Source: Voacanga thouarsii (lineage: Eukaryota > Streptophyta > Magnoliopsida > Gentianales > Apocynaceae). From it: a DNA stretch of 64,000 bases. This document shows, piece by piece, positions 1 through 12,430 of this stretch. The DNA lies in assembly GCA_026120185.1 (NCBI GenBank), contig JANUWF010001497.1, positions 1,972,501 through 2,036,500 on the forward strand, given 5' to 3'. The notes under the pieces were generated by a model. The model searched no databases. It worked only from the letters and a program-made list of their open reading frames with translations, and was not told the DNA's origin. Both the position numbers and the translations under genes were made by a program. Numbering within the stretch: the first letter of the stretch is position 1; every line of letters begins with the position of its first letter.

Positions 1-1626
1 TCTTAGTATTGCGCTACTTTAAAATATTTTGAAATTGAGAAATAATTTTATTTTGAGCACAAAGTATGGGAGTATTTTCTTTCTTATATTTTCCCTTTAT
101 TTTTGGTCCCATGGCACTTTTTCCTTGTTCTATTTGTTTATCCATTGAGGATAATGTCTAGTTTAAATGTGGGGGAGTGGTTAAATAGAGAATTCTTCTA
201 TACTTCTATGCTTCATTCTTCTTTGAACCTTTTGAGAGCAAAGAGCAAAATTTTTTTGAAATTTTTCTGATTTTCTTTGAGATTTCAAGATGTATTTTTA
301 ATGCATATCTTTATGATAGATCATAGAGTATATGTTATATGTCAATTGTGGCTTATGCATGACTTTTTGCACGCACTTGGACTAAGTAGTTCTTGATCAT
401 ATGTTTTACATTGTTCTTAAACTTGTTTTTATGCTAAAATTCATTGAGCATTCTAGAATTTACTTGAATACCTCTAGAGGCGAAATAAGAAAGACGTTCA
501 TAATTTAATTTAGGGATGACGGTAATAGGCCTTCTTTGGATAGTTTGAGCTTTTCAAGCCTACCTATTTTATATTATCCTTAGTGCCTTTTTTGAGCCAA
601 AAGTTGTTAATTTCTTTCTTAAAACCCGTTATCATACTTTGTCCATTACTTCTTTCTGAGAGTTTGATAATTCTTCCAAATCTTTGATTGCGCTGGATGG
701 ATAAAAGTACAAGTAGGAGAGTTGTGAGGAGGAAAGTGTGTGTAAATGTCATGACTTGTTACTTTCAGTCATGCATCATTGTTGAGTGGAGTTGTGGATG
801 AAGGAAGAAAGGAAAAGAAAGAGGAAAGAGATAAGAGAACTTGAGAAAAACCAAAAAGCTGCTGGAAAAGGTTTGAAAAAAATAAACTGAGAAGTAAACA
901 AAAGCAGGATTTGGAAAGAAAGAAAAAAAAAGAGAAAGAAAAAGAGAGAGAAAAGCTGAAAGAGAAAGAAAAAAAAGAGCACAGGAAGAAAGCTGAAAAG
1001 AAATTGCTGAAAGTTTTGATACTCTTGTGCAATATGAATGATGAGTTAAAAGTTATTGAAAAAGAAAAATGCAAGATTTGCTTAAACTGCTATAATTGCC
1101 ATACAATGTTATAGGTTTTGATTGGTTTTGGGAATAGGAGAGCAAGAAAAGTTTGGAATTTCTTGGTATGTCTTGTTTATCCTTTTCTTGCAAACTCTCA
1201 TCCTCTTTGATATTTGATTTTCATTTCCTTCGTTTGACTAGCTGCATTACAAATCTTTTAGCCTCACATTACAAGGTTGAAAGTCCTACTTGACCTAAGT
1301 AGAATTATGATATGTCTCAGATTAGTGGAGGGAGTGTATAAAAAGTAAGCTTATGGAATGCAAAGCCTACTTGAACTAAATTCTTTCCAATAGTTTGAGA
1401 ATATTGTTAAGTATTGAAATGGTTCTACTAGTCACTATTCACTTACACAAGTTTTGCATTTGTTATGAAAAATATAGTAGCATATGTTTTGTTGTCTTGA
1501 ATGAAGAAAGCATTGAAGATATTATTTTGAAAGCAATTGAGCGATTTTTTTGTGAAACCTTATGTTTTTCCTATTTATCTTTGATACTTTGTTTGAGGAC
1601 AAGCAAAGAGCTAAGTGTGGAGGAAT
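1..1626 (+). mobile_element. 3' internal region of a Tat/Athila-type Ty3/gypsy retrotransposon (5' part lies outside the window)
   Basis: The segment ends directly against an LTR. It contains two copies of the hallmark found downstream of pol in Tat/Athila elements: a phrase meaning 'gaggacaatg..taagtgtgggggag', seen near 150-180 and again near 1595-1626 just before the LTR. No reverse transcriptase, integrase or protease motif is visible, so this is the untranslated 3' part of the element. The lysine- or phenylalanine-rich open frames at 769-1114 come from a purine-rich tract and are not taken as genes. The strand is set by the adjoining polypurine tract and LTR. Confidence 0.7.
1614..1626 (+). 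other. Polypurine tract of the gypsy element
   Basis: A purine-rich stretch (tgtggaggaat) sits directly upstream of the LTR start TGATAGGG. This is where plus-strand DNA synthesis is primed, and it marks the following LTR as the 3' LTR. Confidence 0.65.
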
Positions 1627-3120
1627 TGATAGGGCCTAAATTAGTCATATATTTCCTAGTTATTTGAGATTATTTTGTGATACATTTTGTTCAATAACTG
1701 GTCATATTCCTTCATATTTGAGATTTTACTCTTGGAAAGGTATTTTGTGCATTATTTCAAATTTTAGGGGTAAAATAAGATAAAAATGTCGCAAAACAGA
1801 ACAGAGGCGGCGCTGGCCAGGACAAAGAAACTGGAGCCGGTCACATGTTGTTGGTACACACTTCAAGGCGATGAAAAATCAGTAAAACAGAGCGGAATAG
1901 AACTAAACTGGCACCGGCTGGAAGGCTGGAACCGGCGCTAGTTGCACTCTGGAAAGGATGGCATGAAAATAAAAAAAAAATTCGACGAAGGACTGGAGAA
2001 ATCGATCACAATCGGCGCCGGCCCTAGGCAGGACAGCGACATCGGCTGTGCCCTGATGTCGAGGTAGTGCCTCGATTTTCGTACGCAATTTTTGGCAATT
2101 TATAGAATTTTAGTATTTTTCTACTTCTAGTCAGCTAAGAACCCTAGAGGAACGATTTTAGGCACTTCTAAAGCCTATAAATAAAGGAAAAACACAAGAG
2201 AAATGGGAGAATTCGTAGATTATAACATCAAATCACTCAAATCAAGAAGGAAGAAGAAGGAGACTTGTCTATGAGTTCTTTCTTTTACTTTGTTTTCTTT
2301 TTCTTGAACAATGATGTATTAATTGTTTTATTATAATTCGACATTGTTTTCGGTATTCATAATTTTTAGAGTTGCTTTTATCTTTTGATTAATTGATTAT
2401 TTTTCTTGGTATTTAATTACTTGTGCTTATTACGGGATTAATTGGTTGTTTCTTTTCATTAACTTGTTGGACCAAAGGGTTAATAGTGGTTTCAATTCAT
2501 TAATTTCATATTTGTTGTCTATTAACTTGTTGGACCAAAGGGGTTAATTGATAAAAACTGGGTAATTAAAGGTTAATTAATGTTTGCCGAGACCAAGGAT
2601 TCATTGGTTAGCTTCATGTTTTAAGTTTGCCGAGACCAATGGAATTTAACCAATGACTGTGTTTAATGCATCTTTTAGGTGAATTAGTTGAGACGAGACC
2701 AAGTGATGCTAATTTTCTAGAAGATAGTAATTTTATGGATTAACCAAAGAAGTAAATCTACCTTAATCCTTCATGATGCCAAGAGAATGATTAATTATGA
2801 TAATGATTAGGTACTTTAAGATCATGTTTATCAGAATAATAGTTTGAGTTAAATAATTCTCCATCCTTGATATGTATATATTATTTTCTTTTATTTTTCT
2901 TTTTATTTATTTTTCACTTTATTGAGTCGGTTAAATAATGAAAGAAAATTAATTAATGCATATTTGTTCCTTGAAAATCGACACTCGTTTGAACCTTATG
3001 CTATGTTAATGATGAGTACACTTGCTCATATATGTAATTTGGGGTTAACGTTTTAATTTAAACTTGATTGGGAATGTGTTTATTTTTATATGATTTTTAT
3101 ACCCAAATCAAAACACATCA
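1627..3120 (+). repeat. 3' LTR of the Tat-like gypsy element (about 1494 bp)
   Basis: It begins TGATAGGGCC and ends CACATCA. The same sequence recurs full length as a solo LTR at 12793-14270, and its last 294 bp recur inverted at 3421-3714, which fixes both ends. It contains a TATA-like 'cctataaataaag' near 2173 and purine-rich repeats near 2240. The 'ttaacttgttggaccaaaggggttaattg' pattern is repeated internally at 2457-2640. The upstream LTR partner is not in the window, so a target duplication cannot be tested. Confidence 0.85.
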
Positions 3121-3420
3121 AGTTTTTGAACATGTACAATATATACAAACATACAAAGACAAGTTAGTTATTATGAACATGTATCTACCTATTTACATAT
3201 TTACAACATATGGTGAAATTAAAATACAATTATACAAACAACAAAATATGGCACTTCTTCATACAAGGAACGTATATACATATTTACATATTTACCTATA
3301 GATATATGAACATATAAACATGGTTAAATCAATGAAATCCAAGCTTTCATGATATTGTTCCCTGGCAACGGCGAAAACACCTCTAAAATATCCTAGTCCC
3401 CGGCAACAGTGCCAAAAACT
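3121..3420. mobile_element. Spacer between two inverted gypsy LTR ends, with leader and primer-site sequence
   Basis: This 300-bp spacer separates the plus LTR end from the inverted LTR fragment. Both LTRs run into the same AGTTTTTG on the inner side. The right part carries primer-site-like sequence for the minus-strand element and a second similar copy (ccctggcaacggcg, about 3360-3374). The left part is AT-rich and has no coding signal. Confidence 0.5.
3397..3414 (-). other. Primer-binding site, tRNA-Asp type
   Basis: On the minus strand the sequence reads TGGCACTGTTGCCGGGGA. It matches the complement of the 3' end of plant tRNA-Asp (TGGCGCCGTTGCCGGGG) with two mismatches. It lies six bases downstream of the inverted LTR end at 3421. 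This primer type is typical of Tat/Athila gypsy elements. Confidence 0.75.
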
Positions 3421-3714
3421 TGATGTGTTTTGATTTAGGTATAAAAACCATATAAAAAATAAGCACATTCTCAATCAAGTTTAAATTAAAACGTTAACTC
3501 CAAATTTCACATATGAGCAAGCGTATTTATCAATAACATAGTATAGGGTTCAAACGAGTGTCGATCCTCAAGGAATAAGTATACATTAATCCATTTTCTT
3601 TCATTGTTTAACCAACTCAATAAAATGAAAAAGAAATAAAAAATAATATAATATAATATATACATGTCAAGGATGGAGAATTATGTAACTCAAAGTATTA
3701 TTCTGATAAACATG
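3421..3714 (-). repeat. Inverted fragment of the gypsy LTR (last 294 bp)
   Basis: This is the reverse complement of 2827-3120 with scattered substitutions. With the primer site at 3397-3414 it is the 3' end of a 5' LTR of a minus-strand element. It breaks off at 3714, where copia LTR sequence begins without transition. Confidence 0.85.
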
Positions 3715-4568
3715 AGAAAATATTGACCCCAAAGATAATATTGCATTAGCTATATCTCTAACCTACAAATGAAATAATAGCCCTCTACACATCGTCGTGC
3801 ATTTAGAGAGGAAAAAAGTGTACTAACACATCTCTAGAAGACATTTACCATCCTTAGACTTCTAATCTAATGATTATGACTTCTTGGAATATTTTCACTT
3901 TCTAAGAGAGCTACCCTAAAATAAATATCCAAGTCATGGTCCCCAGAGTTCTGGATAATTAGATCATTCAGACAACCACAAGAGGCGATATAGTATAGAA
4001 GTTATCTTGTATAAGTCTGTCTTAACTAACTAGTTGCATATACCCAATATATAAGTATATTGGTTCTACAAAAAAATCTCAACTATAGTACATCAAAGCA
4101 TACGCTTCCACCTTCGTCAGACCATCAACTCATAGAGTACAAGTCCATGCTGTAGCAGTAGTAGTTTAGATTTCTACTATATATTATTTTTAGAAACCAC
4201 TACTACAGGTCCAGTTTTACGTATTCAAAATACGCTTGTGTTATGAAATGAGAAGACTACTCATTGGCTAAAGGTAAGCCATTCCCTATTTAGAATTCAT
4301 AACACAATAACCTTACCATGATGAGATTTTCATTCTCATCATTCTTTTAAGAACAATAGTTTATGTATTAAGTAATCCATGGTCCATACTTTACTGTGAA
4401 AGACCTCCATTTACATGAACTATTTACTTAAACACAATAGGTCTTTTCCAATAAAATTATGTATAAAAGTAAAGAAGAATGCAAAAATAATTTCTGAGAA
4501 TAGAACTTTTATTAATACAAATCAAAATTACATCAGAAATTCAGTCTAAGAGGGTATACATCCCAACA
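3715..4568 (-). repeat. Fragment of a Ty1/copia LTR (U3 part)
   Basis: It is closely similar to 32563-33423, the U3 half of the 3' LTR of the nested copia. The shared text includes 'tgcatttagagaggaa..gtgtactaacac' and 'acttaactaactagt.gcatatacccaa'. The LTR edge is TGTTGGGATG on the minus strand at 4568. The left part of this LTR is missing and no internal domain adjoins it, so it is an orphan fragment. Confidence 0.8.
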
Positions 4569-4597
4569 CAAAAGTACCACGGTCTCATTAATAATCC

Positions 4598-4777
4598 AAA
4601 CATGTACTTAGATGCTATCATTTGATTAGAGAAATTATTAATAGAAAGGATGTAAAGATAGAAAGAGTTCTCACTGATCAGAACATAGCTGATCCACTGA
4701 CTAAGACATTACCCCAAAGAAAATATGATAGTCATGTTCAGTCATTCGGTATTAGATATATGAATAATTGGATCTAG
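4598..4777 (+). pseudogene. C-terminal tail of a Ty1/copia polyprotein (RNase H end)
   Basis: The frame reads 'HLIREIINRKDVKIERV' and then 'NIADPLTKTLP', which is the conserved end of copia RNase H. It closes at the stop at 4775-4777. Only about 60 codons remain and the upstream polyprotein is absent, replaced by an unrelated LTR fragment in the opposite orientation. The stop is followed by a polypurine tract and LTR, as expected for the 3' end of a copia element. Confidence 0.8.
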
Positions 4778-4778
4778 T

Positions 4779-4791
4779 GCAAGTGGGAGAT
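4779..4791 (+). other. Copia polypurine tract
   Basis: The sequence aagtgggagat lies directly before the LTR start TGTTAGAG and just after the RNase H stop codon. The same tract is seen at 33424-33434 on the minus strand. Confidence 0.7.
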
Positions 4792-6611
4792 TGTTAGAGT
4801 TGTACTCTAGAGACAATCATTTGTACAATGTATTTTACATATTTATTAATAAAAGACATTCTTTATCTTTCAATTTAATTAATCATTCACGTATATATGT
4901 ATAAAACTATTTGATAGAGTCCCAAGCACATAGTATATTATTAAGAAAATGCTGATAGAAATCATAATGTGAGATTCCTACTACACTATATAGTACTTAT
5001 ACTTAAATTATCCCTAGTCATAGTATTAATAAAATAGGATATTATTAATGCGCAAAGATTAGCACGTGTTATACTTCTTGATTTGATCAAGCGATAGTTC
5101 TCACATCCGTGAGTATTGTGATACTCAAAGTTAACACGCAGATGCTTGTTAAACGAACAAGTTCATTAGATAACCTAACTATGAGATAATCAAATGGATG
5201 ACTATTTAGTACCAATGAAAGAATCTCATTATAGCAAATGTGTAAGTATTCTTAGATTTGAGATCTCTAAGATACTTTGTTTACGAAATATTGTACTTTG
5301 ATTCTAATCTTTGAAGTCTCATCTGGGACCGCCTATGAAATGAATATTGAATACAATGTGAAAGAAATGAAAGTAGTTGAGAGGATTAATAAAGGATTCA
5401 TCACTAATAATGGTAGGGGTGTATATCATACGACCACTTATATAGAATCATTACTCGAGAAGTCCTTGGCCAAGGTAATTGTGCTGGAAATAGTTTCAAA
5501 TTGATACATATGTTGAGTAATGAATTTTGGATCAAGTATTGATAAATTTAGGTTAGAATTAATTATATTCTAGTAGGAGTTAGTACTAATTCCATACTCT
5601 AAACCGAATGAGATTTATTATGATAAAGGGAGTTTATTGCATTGAAAATTTTCTATTAAAAGATTCAAGTCAAGCCAATTGACTTTCTGAACTTTTGGGT
5701 AGTTATGATGCATTGCTAGATGCTACTCACAATCAGCTAAATATGGATTTATTAATTAGAGAATTAATAAATTAATCTTAATTAGAATTAATAAGTTAAT
5801 TCTAATTATATAAGGATTATTAATTTAATTAAGATAGAATTAATTCATATTAGCTACCAATTAACTAAAAAACCTAATAAGTCACACACAATAGAGGAAT
5901 TAGTATTCAAAATATTATTTAATAATATTATAGGACTGTTTTGTGAGAAGCAATATTTATTATAAGTTAGTTATGAAGTGTTATAATTAGTTGGGATGAA
6001 ATTGTAATTATCTAAAAGGTTTGCGATTGAATTATGAACTAGTTATAATTCAAGAGGCCTTATTAGAATTATAGATACCTAAGGACCTATAATTAAAAGG
6101 CAAAATAACTGTCTTCTAATAGGATTAGGAAACATGCTCTGTATGTAAGGCTTTAGGCTTATTTTCTTAAAAGGTTTAGGGAAACTTTTAAAAGGTTTTC
6201 TCTAGCTATTAATTTCATGTGCTGAATAGAAAAAAATGGTAGCCATCTTTAGTAGAGAGAAAACCTCTGTAGCCTTTCGTTTGTTTTCTTCTCCGTTGAT
6301 TATTCCAAAAATATAGTTACAAATTATACTGATTAACATCGGGATTAATTGTGCCTAATTGAGTACAATTCCTCGTGTGGACTGTGTTAAAGATATTCCT
6401 ACACTTAGGATTTTGGTGGTTCATGGTTAAACGAGTTTATGGAAGGGTTCCGTGCATGTGAAAAAAATTTTAAAAGCTTCGTGTTCGAAGTAAGAAATTT
6501 TTCTTCCCTCTCCTAACCCGTTAAATTATATACGAGTGATCTTGTTACGTGGATTTCATTTTAATTTTCACTGCACATTAATTGTTATTACATAATTGAA
6601 ATCCAACAACA
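4792..6611 (+). repeat. 3' LTR of a Ty1/copia element (about 1.8 kb)
   Basis: It starts TGTTAGAGTTGTACTC right after the polypurine tract and ends near 'gaaatccaacaaca' (6608 or 6611), giving TG..CA ends. It holds the terminator-like and leader-like text common near copia R/U5 ('gagtacaattcctcgtgtggactgtgtt', 6360-6390). The exact 3' edge is uncertain because no partner LTR or target duplication is in the window. Confidence 0.6.
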
Positions 6612-9185
6612 GATCAAGCTAAAGATATTAAGCATAACAGATATTTTGTTCTTGGAGATAATTTCATTTTGATTGAGTTATTGATATGAAGAAAAGAGAG
6701 AAAAATTCATATTGAAAATTTGAAAAAAAATAAAGTAGACAAAAAATCCTTCTTTTCTTTTGAACCCACCTAATCAAAAACCCCCCAATTCTCAAAAAGA
6801 GAATAGATGAAATCATCAATGCCTCTAGTCAGGCCATCGTCATGCCTTTCCCCGATAATAGTTTACTGCCTCTATTATGGGTTCACTTGCGCCTATCTCG
6901 TTTGTCATGCTCTAAAGCCAACTATCACAATTTGAACCCACCTCCATGGTCATGACTATGACACAGCCAAGGTACTCTCATACTGGTCGAGTCAATCTAG
7001 GGTTCAAACCTTCGATATCCTTCTCCCTCTTGTTGTTAATTTGCCAGCTGGTTGTTTTGTGATGATTTGAAAACCAACTGAGCTCTTTTCCAACTTTTGC
7101 ATAGATGCTGACAATTGTTTGCTTGAAAGCCACCTTTCTTCATTTAGATACCAACTGTTACAAGTTGTTCTTCCATTCTTCAAGACTAATTGGTATACAT
7201 GTGACCTTGCTAAAATTGCGCTAAAGTACATAGGCTTGCACAATATTTGTTTGCTTGGTTAAAGTTAGGCCTCATGGTTACAGTTAAAAAAAAAATAATG
7301 AACGATACGAATACGACAAAAAATAACAACAAATGGAATGTAAAGAGTACAATCATTCAAATAAAGATCACTTTTTATTCAAATGAAAATTTCCACGAAA
7401 TATTAAAAAGTATAGATGAGGGAAAACACTAAAGATTCCAACTGATAATTTTGATTTTTATTTGATCTCATTCTTTTTTTTAACTCCTATAATAGTCATA
7501 GTAAATTTTTCTCAAATGACAGTAGTAGAATCATTTTTTTCGAATAGATGGGAAAATTTTGTCTCTTTTCTACACAATTATCTACAAAGAACTAGTCTAT
7601 GAAATTTGACATACATGGCCCTAGAGGTCGTAGAAAATTTACAAAAATACAATAGAAGTCTATCTACAAATGTATACAAGAAAATAAAGGAGCTGATATT
7701 TGTCACCAAGCAGGTCTGTCTATCGTCTTGGCTAGGCATTAGGCACGTCATCGGACATGATTGCCTTAGGTACTAGTTGCTTAGCATGGGTATCTAGCTT
7801 GAGCCTTCAGCTAGGAAATGCTTGAGTACCCTCAATCTTGACTAGGTAATCCTTGACATGGACACAAGGCATGATCATCTACACTACACAAGGTAGTCAG
7901 GTATATGTTTAAGAACGTTTGGTCATTTCGATTTTGTGACATGCTCAGGAACACAAAGCATTTCATTTGTTCTTTGGACACTTGATTTGGGTATGGGCAA
8001 GATAGAGCCCACATGTCTATAGAGTTACAGGTCGGTCTGTGATAGCAGCTAGGAGTGACATAGGGAGCAAGAGGAGACCATTTGCTAGGGATTCGGGGCT
8101 GCGCAATTTCAGTAAGGAAATTGTGCGGCTCTTTCGTGACCAAGATCTGCTCTTTGCAAATTGTGTAGGCAGGGAGAGTCCACGTTTCCCTGCCAAAAAT
8201 AGGGCAAAACGATGTCGCTTTTCCCCAATCTAGTTTTGGCTCTTCTACAACTAAAGTCAAGCCGGGTTTAGGCCCCCTTACATCAGTAGTGCAGATGAGA
8301 CATTTTGGCCGATGAGTTCATATTTTTCTAATTGCCGAGACCAACTTCCCTCGTCTTGTTTATCTGCTTCACCTCTCTCAACAAAAAACCACTGCCTGGC
8401 TCAAATTTTTTTGTTGCTTCGTTCATCTTCTGAAAAACCATCCTGCTGAAGTTGGTCGTTCACTCCGTCACCATTCTACCTAGTTTGCCCATTCACTCCG
8501 GCACTATCAACCTCTTCCTCCCTCTCTCCTTATACCATTTGTTGTTGTTCTCGGTCAGTGACGGCTACCATATTCCATCTTCCTCTCACCACCATAAATA
8601 CCACCTTCCCTTTCCACTCGGAGTTGCCCGTTCATTCCCTAACTGTCAACCTCATTTCCTGGAACTCTCCCTTCAGAACTATTCTCAGTCGATATCGTTA
8701 GCCATTTTTTGCCTCCGTCATCTTGCCACGTAGTGTTGTTTCTGGACTGGAGGCCGCTCTACATACGACATTCTACTACTTTAAATGTGACTTCTTTGAA
8801 AGGTGACTTCTTTTAACTAAAAAGTGAACTCTTTTACTACAAATTTTCTCTATTTCTTTATTTATGCTTGGGTTATGTTTCTCTGTTTTCCAGTAACTGC
8901 ATTTTAATATTTTTCTCGTGCTTTTTTAGAGTTCTATCATTTTCCATGAAAGATTTGATATTATGGTTGTAAAGAAAAAAAAAATGGTTTGCATACTCTT
9001 TAGAAGTTTGTCAGAATTATTATCTTCACATGGTAGAAAAATAAATCCGGTAAACAGTGCTTTGTTTCTTTAGCTTCCCTATTTTGTCCTTTTGTACTTC
9101 TTCTTTTAGAGCTCTGCGTGTATTTTTGCATGACCAATTTTGATGTAAGAAAGAAAAAATATGTAGTTGTTAAAAGTAAATCACA
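6612..9185. other. Intergenic, no gene recognised
   Basis: This is mostly AT-rich DNA. It includes a moderately GC-richer stretch (about 7700-8760) with open frames on both strands, of which the longest is 142 codons (minus, 7832-8260). None shows a protein motif, and frames overlap on opposite strands without a clear winner. I see no LTR, RNA gene or splice-bounded exon. Confidence 0.5.
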
Positions 9186-9390
9186 ACTGGTCTTTTGTAG
9201 AGAAATACATGAACACATCATAGAAATACATTAACACATAGTAGGAGCATAGTTACATTTTCATGAATCAAGCAACATTGTAGCACAAACACATTAGCTT
9301 GAAGTATACAAATACATAAATACAACACAAAAACACTTGAACACACAGTAATGAAATATTAACATACATTCACTCTCAAAATATTACTAA
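9186..9390 (-). repeat. Diverged copy of the minisatellite family (inverted orientation)
   Basis: The text is rich in 'acacatgaacacat', 'aatacattaacac' and 'aaacacttgaacacac'. It resembles the reverse complement of the 109-bp units at 12640-15170 but is strongly diverged. It may be the far arm of an older foldback structure. Confidence 0.35.
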
Positions 9391-12300
9391 CATATTTTTT
9401 TCATTATCAAAAATTTTCCTCATCTTTTTTATTCTTTATTCCCTTGTATCTTTGTATTTGGTTTTTATTTCTGGATAGGTTAGGCCTTATTCTTTTCTTT
9501 ACCCTCGTCTTTTTTGCTTAAAATCTGCAATGAATATCTCATTGTGTGTCCTCCTATTTTTTTCCCTTTCTTTTCTTGAATTAGCTTGATTCATAGAATC
9601 AAATCTCATCAATGTCTTTAATGGAAATAGGATAGAAATTTTATCAGTGCTAATTTAAGCTATTTTTACTGTTTTCTTTCTATTTCTAACAGTATATATT
9701 CTACACATCATGTGAAGGCACTCATGTGTATAAAATTAGAATTTTGATTTTTTTTTCTGTAGAATCTACCTATTATTTAGAAAGAAATATTTGATCACTT
9801 AAGAAAAGTAATCAATTAGTAATCTTAATTTAAGTGTATGCCTCTAAACATATTAAGTATGCTTCGTAAACGATATCAATTTCTGACTAATTAAAATTTT
9901 TCATATATAGCCAATCAAACTAATAAGGTACCTTTAACTAAAGAGATAGAATTTCAAAATTCAACAAAGCCTACTTTCCCCAAAAAAATCAACCAACAAT
10001 CAGTAAAACACTTTGCAAAAGTTTATTTGCACATTTATTATTATTTTTTTCTTTTTTCAAAACCACATGTTTATTCTATCATAGCCATGAATAATTTCTC
10101 AACAAACTTTGAAACTAGTGTATTTGGTCACCTTTGTGAAAACCATACAAAAATAGATAATTAAATACTTAGGCGCTAACATACGGCGATTTAAAATCAC
10201 AACTGTCAAACTTATGAGTTATTCATAAATTTTATTCTCCAAATATAGCACATGCCATAGTTTAAACATAAATTTCTCACAAAGCATACAATTTCTCAAA
10301 TGCTCTAAAACATGATAAATAAACCTTGATGGCCTCATACTATTTATACTCTAGTTACATTATGCATTGTTTGAAGATGGAAACATTCTCCTTATTGCTA
10401 GAACTTAATTATCTTGGTACACCATGAAGAACCATGTTAAGTATGAATATGCCATATAGTATGATACCATAGCTTTGAACTATATATTATTTTCCCTTCA
10501 AACTTCAGATTAGATAGTCTTGAACTATATATTTATTTCCCTAAATATTCATTAACCATTCATGCAAAGAATTGTGGTACTCAATTTGCATTCCAGTGTT
10601 CCTAAATTTATGATTTATAACAAATTATGCAACTTGATGACTGGCTACCCACAATTTGCTTCCATCTTGTTTTTAACTGGTACAAATATAGAATGTATTT
10701 GAAGCTTTAGGACAATGTATAAAGAAAAAAAATAAAAGATGTGGAAGAAGAAAATGAAGGCTTAGATGAATACTATTGTTGCCTAACGGAGAAAGATACA
10801 CCTGTTTTGAATTTCATGGAAGCGTTCATATTTCCATTATGAACACTTGAAAAAAAAAAACAGAAGAATAGGGTTTTGCTCATCTTTTTTATTCCTTTGT
10901 ACCCAAGCATAATTTGATTGTGGCAAGATTAGTATTCTAGAAAAAGATGTTGAGCTTAGTTTTTATTTTTAAGGAAAGTTCATTTGGCTCTTTTTTGTCT
11001 ACTGGGTAATTATGTATTTAATAGCTAAGAGTAGCATTTGTGGAAAATTAATTGATTTTCTAACGGTGATTAAGTTAATGAGCCCTTAATTTGCATATTT
11101 TGCGTTATTATTTCTACTTCTTATGTAATTATGCATTCAGCTTTCACCTTTTCAATAATTAAAGCTTCTGCTTTCAATGGATATTATCTTATATTTCTAT
11201 TTCTTAGTGCTACAATACCCTTTTAAATATGATTACCGGCTACAGTGTTTTGCATAGTTTTACAATACATGTTTTTGTTTTGTAAATTTGTTCTATCTCT
11301 GTTTCTTTCATTTTAAATGCTAAGCTATTGTTTAGTTGCCCAATGTTTGCTTGCATAGAACATTGCACTACTTGTGTAATAGAGGTTTTCCTCATATATG
11401 TTCACTTCTAAAAGCATCTCTAATTGAAGAACGTCCAATTGATTCTAGTTTCATTAGTTGACAAGATAAAGGATATTTTGAGGTGTTAGCATTACTATGC
11501 GGCATAATCATGCCACTCCTAAGGGACAGGACTATTTGCTATAAATAATTTGGATTCCATTTGTACTTCTCTAACTGAAGATGTGGGTGGGGAGGTGATG
11601 ATAGCTTGACAAAAGTATGAGGGATTCATGATATGAACCAAAAGATATATTGATTCAATCTCTGACATTTTCCCACAGTAATTATATTATAATTTTACCA
11701 AAAAAAATGTAGATGCATTTCTGCCTACCAATTACTTGATTGTTCAAGATTTTCTTAGAATACATTATAATTTTTAAGAGAAATAAAAACTACCTAAGTT
11801 TGATATATTCATAAGCAATTAATTTATCTGATCATTGTTAAAAAAATTTATTCCATGTTTCTGTTGTAGGGAGGCAGAGCCTGTCGCACACAGGTAATAT
11901 TTTGGCTATAACATCATGTTTGTGCTTAGCGTTAGTTGACATTATGTATTTATGTGGGATTTTCATGCATTGATAATGTTAATTAAAAAATTCTAATATG
12001 CTTCAATAGGCCCGTGAGCAAGCGAGAGTCACTTAGTAAGCTATACCTGCTGCTGAGAGGCAGCAATGGGAGAATAGGCAGAAAGCTGCATTCTAGCAGT
12101 ACAAGAAAGTTTCATCAGGCGCTAGTACTTCTGCAAGAACTAGCAGTCATGTGGGGCATTGATGAGAGCTGCTACAAATGAAGAGCGTGGACGCTTATGG
12201 CATGTCCAGTTTACCTAGGTCTACCAACCACTGAAGACCTCCCCTAACCTATCCATGCTGCATAGATTTTCCCTGCCCTCTGCTTCTCCCAAACTGATTT

Positions 12301-12430
12301 GTTAGATTATATTGGATGTTACTGTAGGATGTATGTTGGACATTAACTGAGGGTGAAGTCATTTTGTTTATCTAAGGATTTATGAATTGTTGTTGACGGA
12401 TTATTTATATTCATGTTTAGAAATCTAGGA
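9391..12430. other. Intergenic, no gene recognised
   Basis: The stretch is AT-rich throughout. A short GC-richer patch at about 11870-12250 looks like a degraded exon (a Gln/Arg-rich frame 'AAERQQWENRQKAAF' can be read in pieces near 12050), flanked by GT/AG-like sites. I do not recognise the family and the frame is broken. Confidence 0.4.

Noticed and set aside
769..1114. Phe/Ser-rich and Lys/Glu-rich open frames
   Set aside because: They are the two strands of one purine-rich tract inside a retrotransposon 3' region.
7832..8260. 142-codon minus-strand open frame
   Set aside because: No motif, no splice context, and opposed by overlapping plus-strand frames. Length alone in a GC-richer patch is not enough.
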